Shown: positions 10,455 through 23,632 of the stretch, piece after piece | Numbering within the stretch: position 1 is the stretch's first letter | Layout of the letters: each line of letters begins with the position of its first letter | Source: Puffinus mauretanicus | Taxonomy: Eukaryota > Chordata > Aves > Procellariiformes > Procellariidae | Direction: 5' to 3' | Assembly (NCBI GenBank): GCA_023333565.1 | Contig: JAJKFH010003229.1 | Span: 682,001 to 746,000, forward strand | DNA: 64,000 nt | Program-made: the position numbers and the translations under genes | The notes under the pieces: generated by a model | The model's input: the letters and a program-made list of their open reading frames with translations, nothing else | Database searches by the model: none | What the model was told of the DNA's origin: nothing

Positions 10455-13400
10455 AATCCAATTTTCATGTCAGAATATTTAACAGAACATTTTCTCGGTT
10501 CTGTAATAAAGCCTAAGTAGGAGGCAAAATGATGGTAGATACTAAAAGCAAATTTACATTTGGTAGGAGTTGCTAGGCTGTTGGATGTACTAAAGTCTAA
10601 TATCGGCAGGATATGTTAGCTGTGAACAGAATTTTTGACTTGTCACATAGTCAGTAAGATAACAAGGATGTTTCATTAGAAAGATTGCATGTAAACAAAA
10701 GAATATTTCATGCCCAGGATTATTCACATTTCAGTATAATTTCCTTTGTAAATGAATAGGAATCTCTTACATTCAAAATATATGTTAGTCCTTATTCACA
10801 CTTATCACAATAGTGACAAGACTAATATAATGATGATTTGGGCAAGTGAGAAGAAAGCAGCTAATTAGTGCCTTACGTGTCATGTTAGACAGAGCTGAAA
10901 CAACATATGCACAAAATAACAGCTGGGATTTTTTTTAAAAGATCTTCAGTGACCCACTGGACCAGATGGTGCTCTATAGCTCAGTTCCCCTTCTCTCTCC
11001 TGCTGCAGATGACAGAATTGTTATTCTAAAAGACAAAACCAGGAGGAGCTTTCAAGTGGAATAAATTGGGGTTGGGAAGCTCTCTTTCTCCAGCTCTCTG
11101 CTATTTCCAAATGAGATTTCAAAAGTGTACCTGAAGAAAGGGAGTGATCAGAAAGCACCTTGCCCCAGGAAACACTGGTAGGGGACACTGCTACGTGGTA
11201 GGGATTGCACCTCCTGCACCTGGAGATGTAAGGGTGGGGCTGGCACACAAGGTACCCCTAGGTGCCTGTTGCCAATGGTCCCTGCTGAGCTGCCTCACTC
11301 TCCTTTAAAGAAAGGTAGTCATCTATAGCAGAAAATGTAGCACTGGATTTCTGTGCAAACAGACATCCTACAATTTATATAACAAATTCATTTTTAATGC
11401 TGAGATAATCAGGTCTCACAACATTGTTTTGACATGGAGGCAGATCTTAGATAGTCCAAAAGCAGCAGGAGGATAGATGTGCATGGAAGAGAAAAAGAAC
11501 TAGACTAGAGTTAAGTGACTGCTTTGTTCTTAGTTTTGTGCACGAGCAGCTGCCACTGGTGAGCCTCCAATGACAAAGTCTGATTAGCACATATTAAAGT
11601 GATCAGGTAAAAGACCTAATACATACCAAATATAAAAAACCAAACTGAAAACATTAATTATCTGCTTCTCATTCATTTCTCTGTTGCAGCTGCACAGTCA
11701 TTTCTAGGCACAGTAATAACAGAAAGGAAGCTTTGCTTTTTCTTCATCCTCTTTCCTTTCTTGGAAACATGATGTGTGATTTATAGTAGAAGTATAACAA
11801 ATGTTACTCCTAATCACTTAAGCCATACATATTAACCAATCTCTTTTAAAGGAAGAACAGATTTCAACTGTTAAAGGTTTTATTTCCAACAAGAACAACA
11901 TTTTAAGCAAATCTGAGAAGACTGAAAAAGCACATTGAACTATAATTAGAGCCCAAAAAACATTCAAAGGCTCCTGTCATCTTCTTGTTACTGATTTGCA
12001 AAGAAGACCTAGGAACTGACAAAAAAGGAGCTAAGTCATTACTGTGACTTCAGTCTGTTTCCCTGAAACTGTTATAGGTCATTTATGATGTCCAAAGGAA
12101 GCTTAAAAAATGCAGAAAGTACTAGAAAGCTAACAATAATCTATTTTATTGTTTCATACACACAGTTATACTACAAAATAATTATTTTCTGTTAAAAAAA
12201 AAATTAAGCATCTTAATCCCCTTTTTAGAATTTTTGTACGTGGGGCACAAGTTTGTGGGGCACAATTTCATGTCCCTTTCTTCCCCCTACCCCTAAGTAC
12301 ATCTAGTCAAAACTGTCATTCTTCCATACAGAGGAAAAAAAAAAAAAAGTGTTTTAGATAAGAAACAAAATACACAATATTTTGCTTTGGTACTATTGTA
12401 ATAAGGACTGATCGGGTTTCTTGGAATCTAGAGGATTTGTTCCTTCAAAGAAAAAGTGTTCCTTCTTCACAGAATAGCTCAATCCTTCCCTGGAATTGAA
12501 AGATATAGAGGAAAATTTTCTATGAGTACCTTGCAGTGGACCCAGCAGCGTCTTTTTGCCCAGAGTCCTTTTCAAAGGAAGCGAACACCCTACTCAAGGA
12601 TTTTAGTCCCACAACCTTAACACCTCTTCTTGGTAGAGGTAGACTTACTATACAGTTAACCCACAATCTATCTATTACAAATGACACTCAAGCTCACCAA
12701 AACCCCTTTTTTGTTTCCTTTGCATGGTAATTTTAAGGTTTTATGTGTATGAAGTGCATAGAAATACACTTCTCCAATATTAAGTGAGCATATTGTTGGT
12801 TTAATTTTTTTGGGACATATATGAAAATGATAAACAACATTTAATAATAGTAACTAATGATTTAGATCTGGGACCTAACAGTGAGAGGTTTATTTACCAT
12901 TTTTTTACATATGCTATGGAAAGTGAGGCTTAGCTTGGCCAGGATTCCTTTTGGTTTTCACATTTTTATTATAAAATTGTTCATCTTACCAAAGAGTACA
13001 ATAAATGATTCAACAGTAGATTATAAGATAAACTAAACCAAAAATTTTATCTGAATGGTGTATTTTCTACTGTTGTATCTTTAACTCCCACAAAAATAAG
13101 AGGTCAAATATTTACATCGAAATAACTGAAATCAAGTCCTTTCTATCACAGACAAAGTCATAATACAGGTTAGTTAGATATTAAGTTCACAAGCAGTGCT
13201 GGGGAACACTGAAGGGTGATGGAAGGTGGTCATCTCTTCTGGGAGATGGTTAGGTCTATTCCTAGCAGTTTTGGCCTGAGCTCACTAACACCCTCCCAGC
13301 TACAGCCCTGGAGGTAGCATGGGCTGGGCACTGTAGGCTCTTTCCATTAAGGAGTTCTGGTATGGTCACAGCATTTTGGAGGATTAAAGAATTTAGCAGC

Positions 13401-13765
13401 ATGGACATAGACCACTCCATGCCACTTGGCTGTAGTTCCAGAGAGCGGTCCCAAACATGTGTGTTTTCCTGGTATAGATACAGCCTAAGCAAGCAGTAAT
13501 AACTGTCTTTCTAAAGCTATAGTGTAAGGACAAAGATTAGTAAATGTCCCATCCAGCAGATCACTGATAATTCTTTTGATTGTAGGTGGGCAACATCTAA
13601 GCCCTTTGTTATATTTGCAGGCTTTGCACAAGAAAAAATATTGGGGAACCCAAAATATTTTAAATGGAATTATTGGCCAAAATATGTTACAGCTGTCAGC
13701 ATGGATCTGAGACTTTAAAACTCTGTAAACACATAATCCACCACATCCATAGCAATTTCTGTTTG

Positions 13766-13783
13766 AACCCTCAGCTGAGGGTT
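13766..13783. repeat. Perfect 18-bp palindrome
   Basis: AACCCTCAGCTGAGGGTT is its own reverse complement, with no loop. It sits about 70 bases upstream of a TATAAAAG sequence on the plus strand. It could bind a symmetric dimeric factor, or be chance; the core CAGCTG is an E-box. Confidence 0.85.
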
Positions 13784-13852
13784 TCAGGTGTTTGTGGTCT
13801 GAGATCTTTGTGACCTGGACATACGTACGCTAAAACCAGGCAAGATGAGATG

Positions 13853-13860
13853 TATAAAAG
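13853..13860 (+). promoter_or_regulatory. TATA-box-like sequence, candidate promoter
   Basis: TATAAAAG in the context GATGTATAAAAGCCCAG is a close match to a core TATA box. A moderately GC-richer segment follows to about 14100. No open frame of note follows, and no LTR family was recognised, although a degraded LTR would look like this. Function is conjecture. Confidence 0.25.
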
Positions 13861-14099
13861 CCCAGACAATAGTACCCTTGTCAGGACAGTGACATTTAGC
13901 TGCTCAAGGAAAAAATGCCAACATGAACAGATATAAGCCCTAAAGAAAAAAGGGAATTGAAAGATGGCAGCCTAGCAACACGGAGGTCCTGCCCGTGCCC
14001 TGGGACACTAGAGGCTAACCCATCCTCACCCGGCTGATGCCTGCTAGGCCAGCAGAGACTCATTAAATGTCTTATTGGGGATGGTGAGCATATTAGCAC

Positions 14100-17000
14100 A
14101 ATAGCTTATTAGTCCTAGCTATCTCCTGTGTGTACTACCAAAAAATAATTGCTTTGTAGTCTGAGACTGTATATGTCCAGCTTGCAGAGTCATTTTGTAC
14201 ATGGTAGAAGTTGCCTAACATGGTCCAGGGAGGGAGGGTCACAATATGAAAGGATTTTCTTAATAGACTGGATTTCTGAAGTGTTCAGCATCTACCAGTC
14301 CCTCTGGAAAAAGTCAAAGAATGCATGGCAGTGTTAAAGAATCACTTACAAAAATTAAACAAATTAGGATCTGTTCTTAGGTTTCAAGGAAAGTTACTGG
14401 GACAACTGTAAAATTTAATCTACTTTGGTTTATATTTTGTAGTCCTTTAAATTCTAGATTTTCATGTCAAATTTATTTGTATTCACATAGAATTTCTGCT
14501 ATTCAAATAAACAGGCATCTTTCAAGAAATCAATACCCACAAAGACACTGCTTATATTAGTCTTTAACACCTTATGAAATTAATTATTTTAAGTGAATTG
14601 CTTCAAATTAGGAAAATAGATACTGGTAAATAAAATGTAAGTTGCAAATTAAACACATTTCTTAGAGTCAGGTTCTGGGAGGAGAGAGCTGGAAGGGGAC
14701 TTTTGACATTGATGGATATTTTTCATACTTCCACAAAGACAGGAGCTGTGATCTATTCTGCATAGTTCTGGAGTTTGCTGTCCTATCATTTGGCTTAGTG
14801 CGTTTGGTAAAAAAAAAAATGAAAGAAGAACCAAAAATACAAAGAATCCATTAAATAAAGTAAAAGCCAAAGTAGCTAAAAAAGTACAAAGTATACTACT
14901 CATAACAAAGGGTGCAATAAGACTGATTACTACATTAGAATGGAAATTAAACTACATTTTTATGAGAATACTGATGTGTTTAATGATCTTATGCTGTTGC
15001 TATTTAATAAGAAAAAAATGTGACAATCAAGCACATAAATTTAATCAAGACTACAGTAGGTCAGAGAGTATACTTACGTGGGAATAGTCTCTGTTTAGAC
15101 AAACTTGAGAAGAACTCATGAAAACCTGTCCTATGACTTCAGCTGTATTGTTCATGAACCTTCATAGCATCTAGGGAACCAGAAAGCAGCAAGATTTTAA
15201 AAACTGCACCACAACCAAAACACAGTAGAATTATTGAAAAGGTATCAGGAAAACTTTCAAAAAATATAATCATTTTCAGAAATAGTCACAAAAATGGTCA
15301 TATTGTATTTTTCTGAAGATAAAAAGAGAGAAAAAATAATTGGGAAAAAATAAAGTGACCCTAATACGTGAAAATAACTGAGAAATTAATACATAAAGGT
15401 CTCAAAATAAGATAAAGATCATAGGAATTAATATGTTTTAATTACTAATATAACAGTCATAAGTATTTGATTAGTATTAGAAGCAGTCTTGAGCTGACAG
15501 TCTCATAACCCAGATCACCAAAAGCTGTAATTTTTCTTCCAGATTGATTCAATCTGTTCACACCCATTATTATGCACTATTGAGAAAAACTGTCAGGTCC
15601 TTTTTAAGGATGCGACCCATTGTGGGACTTAGATACTCCTGATATCCACCTTCTGAGCGGTTCTTGGGGATTAGGAAAGAGAACCTTTCATTCCTCTAAG
15701 TGAACACAACAACCACTCCAGATTCCACTTTACATGTCACCTTGTGAAGCTATTTCCAGTTTGTGCAGTTTGCTAACCATTCTCATGATGAAAGCTTATA
15801 CTGAGGTTTGAGCCCTGATGGACTGTTTTCTAAGAGCAGGAGAAAATCAAGAGGAAAATTTTTTTCGTGGTTAATAATGGTACTGGATAATTGTTATTTA
15901 CATAATAATAGACAAAATTAATGAGACTGTATATATGTGCACATTTCTGAGTGGAATATAGCCAGTGGAGCAGGTCACAGGATATTGTGATCTTTTTCCT
16001 GAATTTAGTGAGTCGCCTTAGCAGTGTGTTACGTGAAAATGTAACCTTGCTGAAGACAGTCTATCTGTGAAAGCCCCTATACTACACTGAAAAAGAATTT
16101 TATATGAACTTCTTCGGCTGTTATGCATTCATTAATCTCTGATTGAAAACAACCTGTTAAGAAAATAGAAAGAAGATCTTAGAACTTCACAGAACTGGCC
16201 AGTTTATTTTGTTACCATAAGTGACTAGTGATAGCCAATGTAGTTTTGATAGATGAAAAACAAAAACACAACTGTTGGCAAAACAACTGAAGTATAGATT
16301 CAAAGAGGGCATTCTTGCAAATGAAAAAAAATACTATTAAAAAGATTAGTTTTCATCAGCAAAAAACTTCCAAGCAGAAAAAAATGTTGGCTACCATTCA
16401 TTGAAAGAAATAATTAAATAATCTGTATTATCTTACAATAATATTTCTCTCAGGAGATTATGGGCTGAGAGGGGTGAACTTCCTTCTTATCATTTAAGGT
16501 TGTGTTTAAAAATATCCAGGATTAAAACTTCCAAATGATTCTCCGGACAAGTAGCAACATTGTGGAAAAAACGCTCATCCATACAGCAGTAAACTCCTCA
16601 ATTATCAGGTTATACAAGCAAATTAGTGGCCTCCCTGAGGTCTGGTGCCTATCACTGAGGCTTGGGCAGCTTGTTCATTTAGGTGACTTGGAAAATATTC
16701 TCCTTAATCTTGGGAGATTTTTCATAGATGCTACTGTGAATCTCATAGTACTGAAGTCCTATGCAACTGTAAGCAGCAGTTGTTTTCAGAAGTATTAAGT
16801 AATGGTACTGCTGTAAACTGCAGAAATGTGTTATGATTTCCCCTTTCTTTTTAGATGCCCCCAAACTACTTTTAAAGTTTAAGCACAGAAGAGGACTTTG
16901 GGATAACGATCCAGGGTTGAAACAACTCAGACTTTGCCAGATGCTCTACAGCCAATTCCAGTGACAAATAGAACAGATCCTGCAAACTACCTCACACATA

Positions 17001-20000
17001 TAATGCTTTTGAATTGCTGGTTGTGCTCACTTGCAGAGGTGAAAGATTCATTTTTTATCTAACCCTTAAGGACATAACAGCATTATTCTCTCCTGTTCTA
17101 ATCCAATCAGTGGCACTGTTCCTCTCATGGGTCATGCAGTGCCACTCTCTATCATTACAAACAGGACTTATGAAAGTTTCAGAATTTCTGTTTTCTTCAG
17201 TAACCTGCTTTACTGAACCTTAGCAAGCCTGAGAAATAAGTGCATGTTAGGTAAAAGAAGCTGTTCAGAATTGAGATATTTAATCTTTATTTCAATTCCT
17301 AAGTGTTTGTCTTAAAGCTCCATAAAAGGGTTAGAAATAGTCAAGTGTGGTTAAAACGCCAAAACACATGTATAAATAATTTCACAACTAGAACTGGGTG
17401 ATATGTATTTTGGGTTGGTTTCTCAAAGGTCACTCTCACTTTTCATCTCAATTTCACACAGGGGTGTCCATTCTTTGTTTACCTTCTCTTCACTACATGG
17501 AAGATGAAAACTGTCCAGATCTAGTATTTGATAGATCAAAAACTACACTAACACGTGTACATGTGTATATTTATACAAGCATTATAAACACCCACATGTG
17601 TGTTTTTTATACTTATATATATGGAAGATAGGTATACGGAAGATGATAGGCTTTTATTGCCTACAGCAAGCTGTGTAGTTTGAAATATTCCAAGCAATTT
17701 TACCTGTCAGATGTTGCTCACTCTTACCCAACCCTGTCAAAATGTCCTCTGGAAATATTATAGAAGAGAAAAATGACATCAAGGAGCAAAGGCAGGAATC
17801 TTATACAAGGACTGAAAAACCAAGTATACTGTTTGAAATTAAATCAGATTTTGATAGGTAACATATCTTTCATAATAGTTACTCAGTAAAAGACCATAAT
17901 CAAAGTTTGAATCCACACCTACTTCTGCAAAATGTCCTGGTTTTTAATTGTATTAATACATGTATTAATTCATTAAATTGCTGAATATGTTATATATAAA
18001 ATAGGGAAAAATTATTAAATTTATGTATTATTTTGTTGATATGATATGAAATTCTTTTCCAACAGTCCTATTGAGAATTTTGCCATATAATTCAGCTTCT
18101 TCAGATAATTTTGGAGAATTTTATCTTTGGTTTGCACATTCTTCAAAATAACACAGAAAAATTCCAAAGCTTTATCAGAGTGATTAAAAACAGGTAAGAT
18201 AGAACTCAGTAGTAGAACTACTACTACAAATTTGAGGTTTATTTTTCTGCTAGAAAGAATACTTAAGGACACTTTAGACAGCAAAACCTCTACAGAATTT
18301 GTATACAATCTCATTGTTAAGGACAAGAATGCATAAGACACTTAAAGGACCAATCTCACCTGAGGCATTCAAGACTTTAGGGACAGAAGTCCTGGAAACA
18401 CCAAAGGACAATTCTCAATCCATAATACACATCCACAATTTATGGAGAAGTTATGAATTGTTTTTACAGTGGTTAACTTGTGTTCTTTCAGACTTCCACA
18501 TCAAGAAGAGAACATTCTAAAGTTATTTCCTGTCAATTGATCTTGAAAAGGAAATACCATCCCTTGCTTTCACAAATGTGAAATGTGTATAGAAAATGCT
18601 AGGAATGTTTGCATACTGGAAAAAAAGTATTTTATCTTATTTTATAATTTGCAAAATAAAGTATATTTGAGATTTTTGAGAGTTTTTCTTTTTTACTTCT
18701 TTGCCCACTTTCTTCTTTGCTGTCAACAAATGTCCAGAAAGTAAAAAAGACAAGGAGTTTTGTTAGACCACTGTACTATAACAATTTTTTTTTCAGATTT
18801 TGCACCCCCATACCCCTCTCCTCTCCCTCAATCTTATTTCTTTATGTGCCTAAGGACTAACCTGATTTCCCGATCTTAATTCAAGAAGAAATTTCCCTCC
18901 TGTAAAGCAGACTAACTGATTTTTTTTGGAGCCTTTTAATTTTCTCATGCAGGATGGAAGGTGTTCATTACTAATTTTAATCTAGGTCTAGAAGCTCCAC
19001 TGTAGCTCCTGCTACAGTTATGAATATGTATGAATAATATTAATATATATTTTAAGTTTGGTGCATGAATTCATAATTCCTTGAGTAGATTAGAAATTGA
19101 GAGGAACTTCTTTCTGATTCTCATAGTGATATTCAAAAGTTACTTGAGTTTCAGGTTTGTAAAGAAGATTGCGAAATACATATATATTCCTCAGCATTCC
19201 ACATTTAACAGTAATTTTTCATAGCTGCTTTCTGAGGGCAAGTGACAAATAATTTCTTTGACCTAAAGAAAAAAAAGATTAATTGTTTGGCAACATGAAC
19301 AGAAAATCTGTACACCTGTGAATGTGTGATACTTAAACCTTTTCATGAAGGTACTTGGAAGCAAAGGAATTTTTTCTCTGATCTTAAACTTCTGTAAGAT
19401 CTTTAAAATAAAAATACACTGTAAACAACCCACATAGCAATCTCAATTTTGCTTTTGCATTTAAGAGCCCCTTTGTTCTGTGTATTATCTCGATGAGATA
19501 GCATAGCTGTAATTTATTTTCAGCCACTCGGTATTTACAGACATCATGAATAGCTTTTCAAAAGGGGCCAATAGAACTGATTAGAATGTATTGATTTGTG
19601 TTTAGTGCTTGAGCTTACCACATGCAACTTTCCTATGATTACATAGCATGAACTCCTTCTATGTTTAAATGAGCCAAAGCAAAATTGCCTCCCTCAATAA
19701 TAGCTTCTTGTATCACTCAATCACAGCAATCATTTTTCTTAAGGGAAAAAAAATTAAGAAACAGAGAAAAGTAGAAGGAAAACATAGGTCAATAAAAATG
19801 CTAATAATGAAACAATGTCTGACATTTTATACACAATGCCTCCAGAAAAAAGAAGAGAAAGGTAGGAAGGTAAAGTCCTTCAAAACTAGGAACTGCCAGA
19901 ACTAAAGTGTCTGTGTAATATTATGTTGCACATTGCTTAATTGTATGAACCAAATACTTTTTTGATCTAAACACCAAATCAGTGATTTGAATGAATGAAC

Positions 20001-21638
20001 TCCCTCCCCACTACCAAAACCTTGCCATTTACCCCAAATGAAGAATACTCTGTTATGTTAATAATGAAGTTATACACGTTGTAGAAAGGGCTGTGAATGC
20101 AAATACTACAACTAATCAGATTTTTGTGGCAAGCAACAGCAGTAATATGTAACCATTTCAGACTGCGGTAAAACATGCGATGGAAGTGCAACAGAGTCAT
20201 CCGGTATCACATGTTAAACATTTTCAGTCATTTGGAAATGAGACTAAAGAATGTATTAATAACAGTTTATCCAATCACAGTTGAAGTGTTGTGATCAAAT
20301 ATAAAAGTAACAATGTTAAAGAGGTATGAAAATGATGAGTAAATAAGTGATGATAAAATGACAGTCCATTTAAATGTGAAGCCTGTGAATAATTAGTCAA
20401 TGTAAATTTCTTCATGTCTATACAAACTTTAAGGAGGGCACAGTATAATAAGAAAACAAACCACATGTAGCACTAGTGCAGGAATATTTTTGAAAAACCG
20501 TAATAGGTGTGAAGATACAGGGATAGCAGACAGAAAATACAACTGAAGTTTTATCAATGGTCAGGTAGCACTAGGAAAAAAATCTGGTTTTGAATATACT
20601 ACATCCCTAGACTACTAAAAGCAATGAAAATTGCCTCTTTCTTTTCTTGTGTCATTGCCTTCCTATCTTCTAGCAGACTCTAAGAGCTCAGAGGAAACCA
20701 ACATATTTGCACCAGTTGATCATTTCTTCCACAAGCCTTATTTGCCTAAAATTGTTGTGTTTATTTGAGATAATAAGGCTATCCAGATGCATAAGATTCC
20801 CCCCAACAATTGCTTGAATGTGAACATCAAAAACCTAGGTGCACTCAGTACTGAACTTCTGAATTCCTGAGATATCAATCTCAGAAAAAAACTAGCAAAA
20901 ACACAGAGAAAACAATTGAATATAAATTTGTTTTATAAACAGAGTTTCCCCTGGTTTACAGAGGACTTTTTAGTTAGCTATTTTATTTCATCTTAAGTAA
21001 TGGTTTTATCCAAGTATCCTTTGTACTGAAGATTAATTTTTAGTAACTTTGACAAGGAAATATAGCATAGTTACATGATTAAATGCAGGATATAGATTTA
21101 TCAGAATAAATTTCTTACAAATACTTGTCCTTTGTGGAATTCACTGATATACCTAGCTCTAGGATGTAATCCTCATTTTCAAAGTATTTGATTACTCAAG
21201 TAACTGCTATCTTGAGAACAGTGTGAGTTTTGGCTTGTATCAGACTGGATAGCAATAGTATTTTTCATCAGAATAAGCCAAAAACACTGCACTCCAAAGG
21301 AAAAAGATTTATGACTAACTCTCTCTGAAACACTGAAGACTTAAGGGACTAAGCAAGGTCTTAGTCATCCTGTTAAATTTGAAATCATTATTAATGGAGA
21401 TACAAGGTCCTTAATAACCCTCATGGTGCTGCTATATGCTGTACCTACATATATATGTTCTTGAAAAATATTACCTATATTTGGCACTGAACATGAAGGG
21501 GAAAAAAGAGATCTTTAACACCATATTTGATAGTTTTAATCACAAGCTAAAGTCTTGTTATTATAAGTTGTAAACCAGGGCTTGCAGAATAAAGAAACAT
21601 TAAAATATAATATAAAATTAGGAAACTGCATTTGTCTT
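14100..21638. other. Gene-free AT-rich unique DNA
   Basis: Nothing coding or repetitive could be named here. Open frames are all short (106 codons at most, 18341-18021 minus) and have the low-complexity, Leu/Ser/Ile/Lys-rich composition of translated AT-rich DNA. A polypyrimidine run with AG occurs at 16840-16854, but no convincing exon follows it. Confidence 0.65.
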
Positions 21639-21664
21639 CATAGAATCATAGAATCATAGAATCA
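21639..21664 (-). repeat. CR1 3'-terminal octamer repeats
   Basis: Three direct CATAGAAT units plus a partial fourth on the plus strand, equal to ATTCTATG on the element's own strand. CR1 elements end in two or more such octamers instead of poly(A), and the octamer is thought to serve in target-primed reverse transcription. This fixes the 3' end and orientation of the element. Confidence 0.95.
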
Positions 21665-21728
21665 TTAAGGTTGGAAAAGACCTCTAAGATCGTCGAGTCC
21701 AATCATCAACCCAACACCACCATGCCCA

Positions 21729-22153
21729 CTACACCATGTCCCTAAGTGCCTCATCTACACGTCTTTTAAATACTTCCAGGGATGGTGACTCAACCACTTC
21801 CCTGGGCAGCCTGTTCCAAGGCTTGACCACTCTTTCAGTAAAGAAATTTCTCCTAATGTCCAATCTAAACCTCCCTTGGTGCAACTTGAGGCCATTTCCC
21901 CTCGTCCTATCGCTAGTTACTTGGCAGAAGAGACCAACCCCCACCTCGCTAAAACCTCCCTTCAGGTAGTTGTAGAGCACGATGCGGTCTCCCCTCAGCC
22001 TCCTCTTCTCCAAACTAAACAGTCGCAGTTCCCTCAGCCGCTCCTCATCAAACTTGTGCTCCAGGCCCTTCACCAGCTTTGTTGCCCTTCTTTGGACACG
22101 CTCCAGCACCTCCATGTCCTTCTTGTAGTGAGGGGCCCAAAACTGAACACAGT
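21729..22153 (-). pseudogene. CR1 ORF2, C-terminal region after frameshift
   Basis: This is the last part of CR1 ORF2, downstream of the reverse transcriptase core. From about 22153 the minus strand reads through an [12 protein letters not shown] segment into [20 protein letters not shown] and ends [15 protein letters not shown], then a stop at 21729. These are characteristic CR1 C-terminal sequences from my knowledge of the family. It lies in a different frame from the piece upstream: at about 22155 the upstream frame stops after LYSALVRPH, and family similarity resumes in another frame, so a small indel lies there. From the ATG at 22115 this section is open for 128 codons. Confidence 0.93.
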
Positions 22154-22423
22154 TTAGTGCGGCCTCACCAGTGCCGAGTACAGGGGCACGATCACCTCCC
22201 TAGTCCTGCTGGCCACACTATTTCTGATACAGACCAGGATGCCATTGGCCTTCTTGGCCACCTGGGCACACTGCCGGCTCATGTTCAGCCGGCTGTCAAC
22301 CAGCACCCCCAGGTCCTTTTCCTCTGGGCAGCTTTCCAGCCACTCTTCCCCAAGCCTGTAGCGTTGCCTGGGGTTGCTGTGACCCAAGTGCAGGACCTGG
22401 CACTTGGCCTTCTTGAACCTCAT
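22154..22423 (-). pseudogene. CR1 ORF2, segment following the RT core
   Basis: Open from [18 protein letters not shown] through [20 protein letters not shown] to LYSALVRPH, 89 codons. This is the conserved stretch after the reverse transcriptase catalytic core in CR1 (thumb-like and connecting region). It is in the same frame as the RT segment upstream and is separated from it only by one TGA at 22442-22444. It stops at 22154 where the frame is lost. The continuous similarity on both sides shows this is one decayed gene, not separate genes. Confidence 0.93.
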
Positions 22424-22441
22424 ACAATTGGCCTCGGCCCA

Positions 22442-23623
22442 TCAATCCAGCCTGTCCAGGTCCCTCTGCAGAGACTTCCTACCCTCGAGCAGATCAACAC
22501 TCCCGCCCAGCTTGGTATCGTCTGCAAACTTACTGAGGGAGCACTCGATCCCCTCATCCAGATCATTGATAAAGATATTGAACAGGACCGGCCCCAGTAC
22601 TGAGCCCTGGGGAACACCGCTTGTGACTGGCTGCCAACTGGATTTAACTCCGTTCACCACAACTCTCTGGGCCCGTCCGTCCAGCCAGTTATTTACCCAG
22701 GGAAGAGTACGCCTGTCTAAGCCATGAGCCGCCAGCTTCTCTAGGAGAATGCTGTGGGAGACAGTGTCAAAGGCTTTACTGAAGTCCAGGTAGACCACGT
22801 CCACAGCCTTTCCCTCATCCACTAGGCGGGTCACCTGGTCATAAAAGGAGATCAGGTTGGTCAAGCAGGACCTGCCTTCCATGAACCCGTGCTGGCTGGG
22901 CCTGATCCCCTGGTTGTCCCGCACATGGCTCGTGACCGCCCTCAAAACGAACCACTCCATAATCTTCCCCGGTACCGAGGTCAGGCTGACCGGCCTGTAG
23001 TTCCCCAGATCCTCCTTCCGGCCCTTCTTGTAGATGGGCGTCACATTAGCAAGCCTCCAGTCATCTGGGACCTCCCCAGTTAACCAGGACTGCTGGTAAA
23101 TGATGGAGAGTGGCTTGGCAAGCTCCTCCGCCAGCTCCCTCAGCACCCTCGGGTGGATCCCATCCGGCCCCATAGACCTGTGAACGTCCAGGTGGCGTAG
23201 CAGGTCGTTAACTGCTTCCTCTTGGATTATGGGGGGTTTATCCTGCTCGCGGTCCCTGTCTTCCAGCTCAGTGGGCTGAGTACCCTGAGGATAACTGCTC
23301 TGACTATTAAAGACTGAGGCAAAGAAGGCGTTGAGTACCTCAGCCTTATCCTCGTCCTTGGTGGCAACATTCCTCCCCGCATCCAATAGAGGATGGAGAT
23401 TCTCCTTGGCTCTCCTTTTGTCATTAATATACTTGTAAAAGCATTTTTTGTTGTCTCTCATGACAGTGGCCAGGTTGAGTTCTAGCTGGGCTTTTGCCTT
23501 TCTAATTTCCTCTCTGCACAACCTAACGAGAACCCTGTACTCTTCTTGAGTTGCCTGCCCCTTCTTCCAAAAGTGGTAAACTCTCCTTTTTTTCCTGAGC
23601 CCCAGCCAGAGCTCCCCATTCAT
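22442..23623 (-). pseudogene. CR1 ORF2 reverse transcriptase domain
   Basis: A 393-codon open segment holding the CR1 reverse transcriptase, which copies element RNA into DNA at a nicked target. Visible motifs, by residue of this segment: [17 protein letters not shown] (198-214, RT entry motif), [10 protein letters not shown] (279-288, motif A, catalytic Asp), [11 protein letters not shown] (335-345, motif B) and FADD (366-369, motif C, the two catalytic Asp). All catalytic residues appear present; FADD is a common non-LTR form of YxDD. The segment ends at TGA 22442-22444, after the RT core, and is preceded in frame by another TGA at 23633-23635. Its first ATG, within PAWMNGELW, is internal to the original ORF and not a natural start. 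It is the most intact part of the element. Confidence 0.95.
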
Positions 23624-23632
23624 CCAGGCCGG

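Larger units (their letters stand above)
8832..13765. other. Gene-free DNA with a GC-richer patch at 9560-10460
   Basis: Directly after the LTR the 14-mer GTTTTGTTTAGTAC is repeated (8835-8848 and 8850-8863). From about 9560 to 10460 the sequence is visibly GC-richer than its surroundings and open in several frames. It contains a consensus splice-donor match CAG/GTAAGC at 9834-9839 (plus) and a G-quadruplex motif at 10431-10454. No frame matches a protein family I recognise. The remainder to 13765 is AT-rich unique DNA with nothing I can name. Confidence 0.6.

Noticed and set aside
14641..14700. Possible repeat end (GAGAGAGCTGGAAGGGGAC)
   Set aside because: It shares a few bases with a common repeat core, but the neighbouring bases do not continue the match.
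18021..18341. 106-codon minus frame
   Set aside because: Composition is typical of translated AT-rich DNA; no motif, no promoter or splice context. A frame of this length is expected by chance in 64 kb.
22079..22603. 174-codon plus-strand open frame
   Set aside because: It is the antisense of the CR1 ORF2 coding region; the opposite strand carries clear RT-linked family sequence. The same applies to plus frames at 21736-22157, 22404-22727 and 23664-24133.
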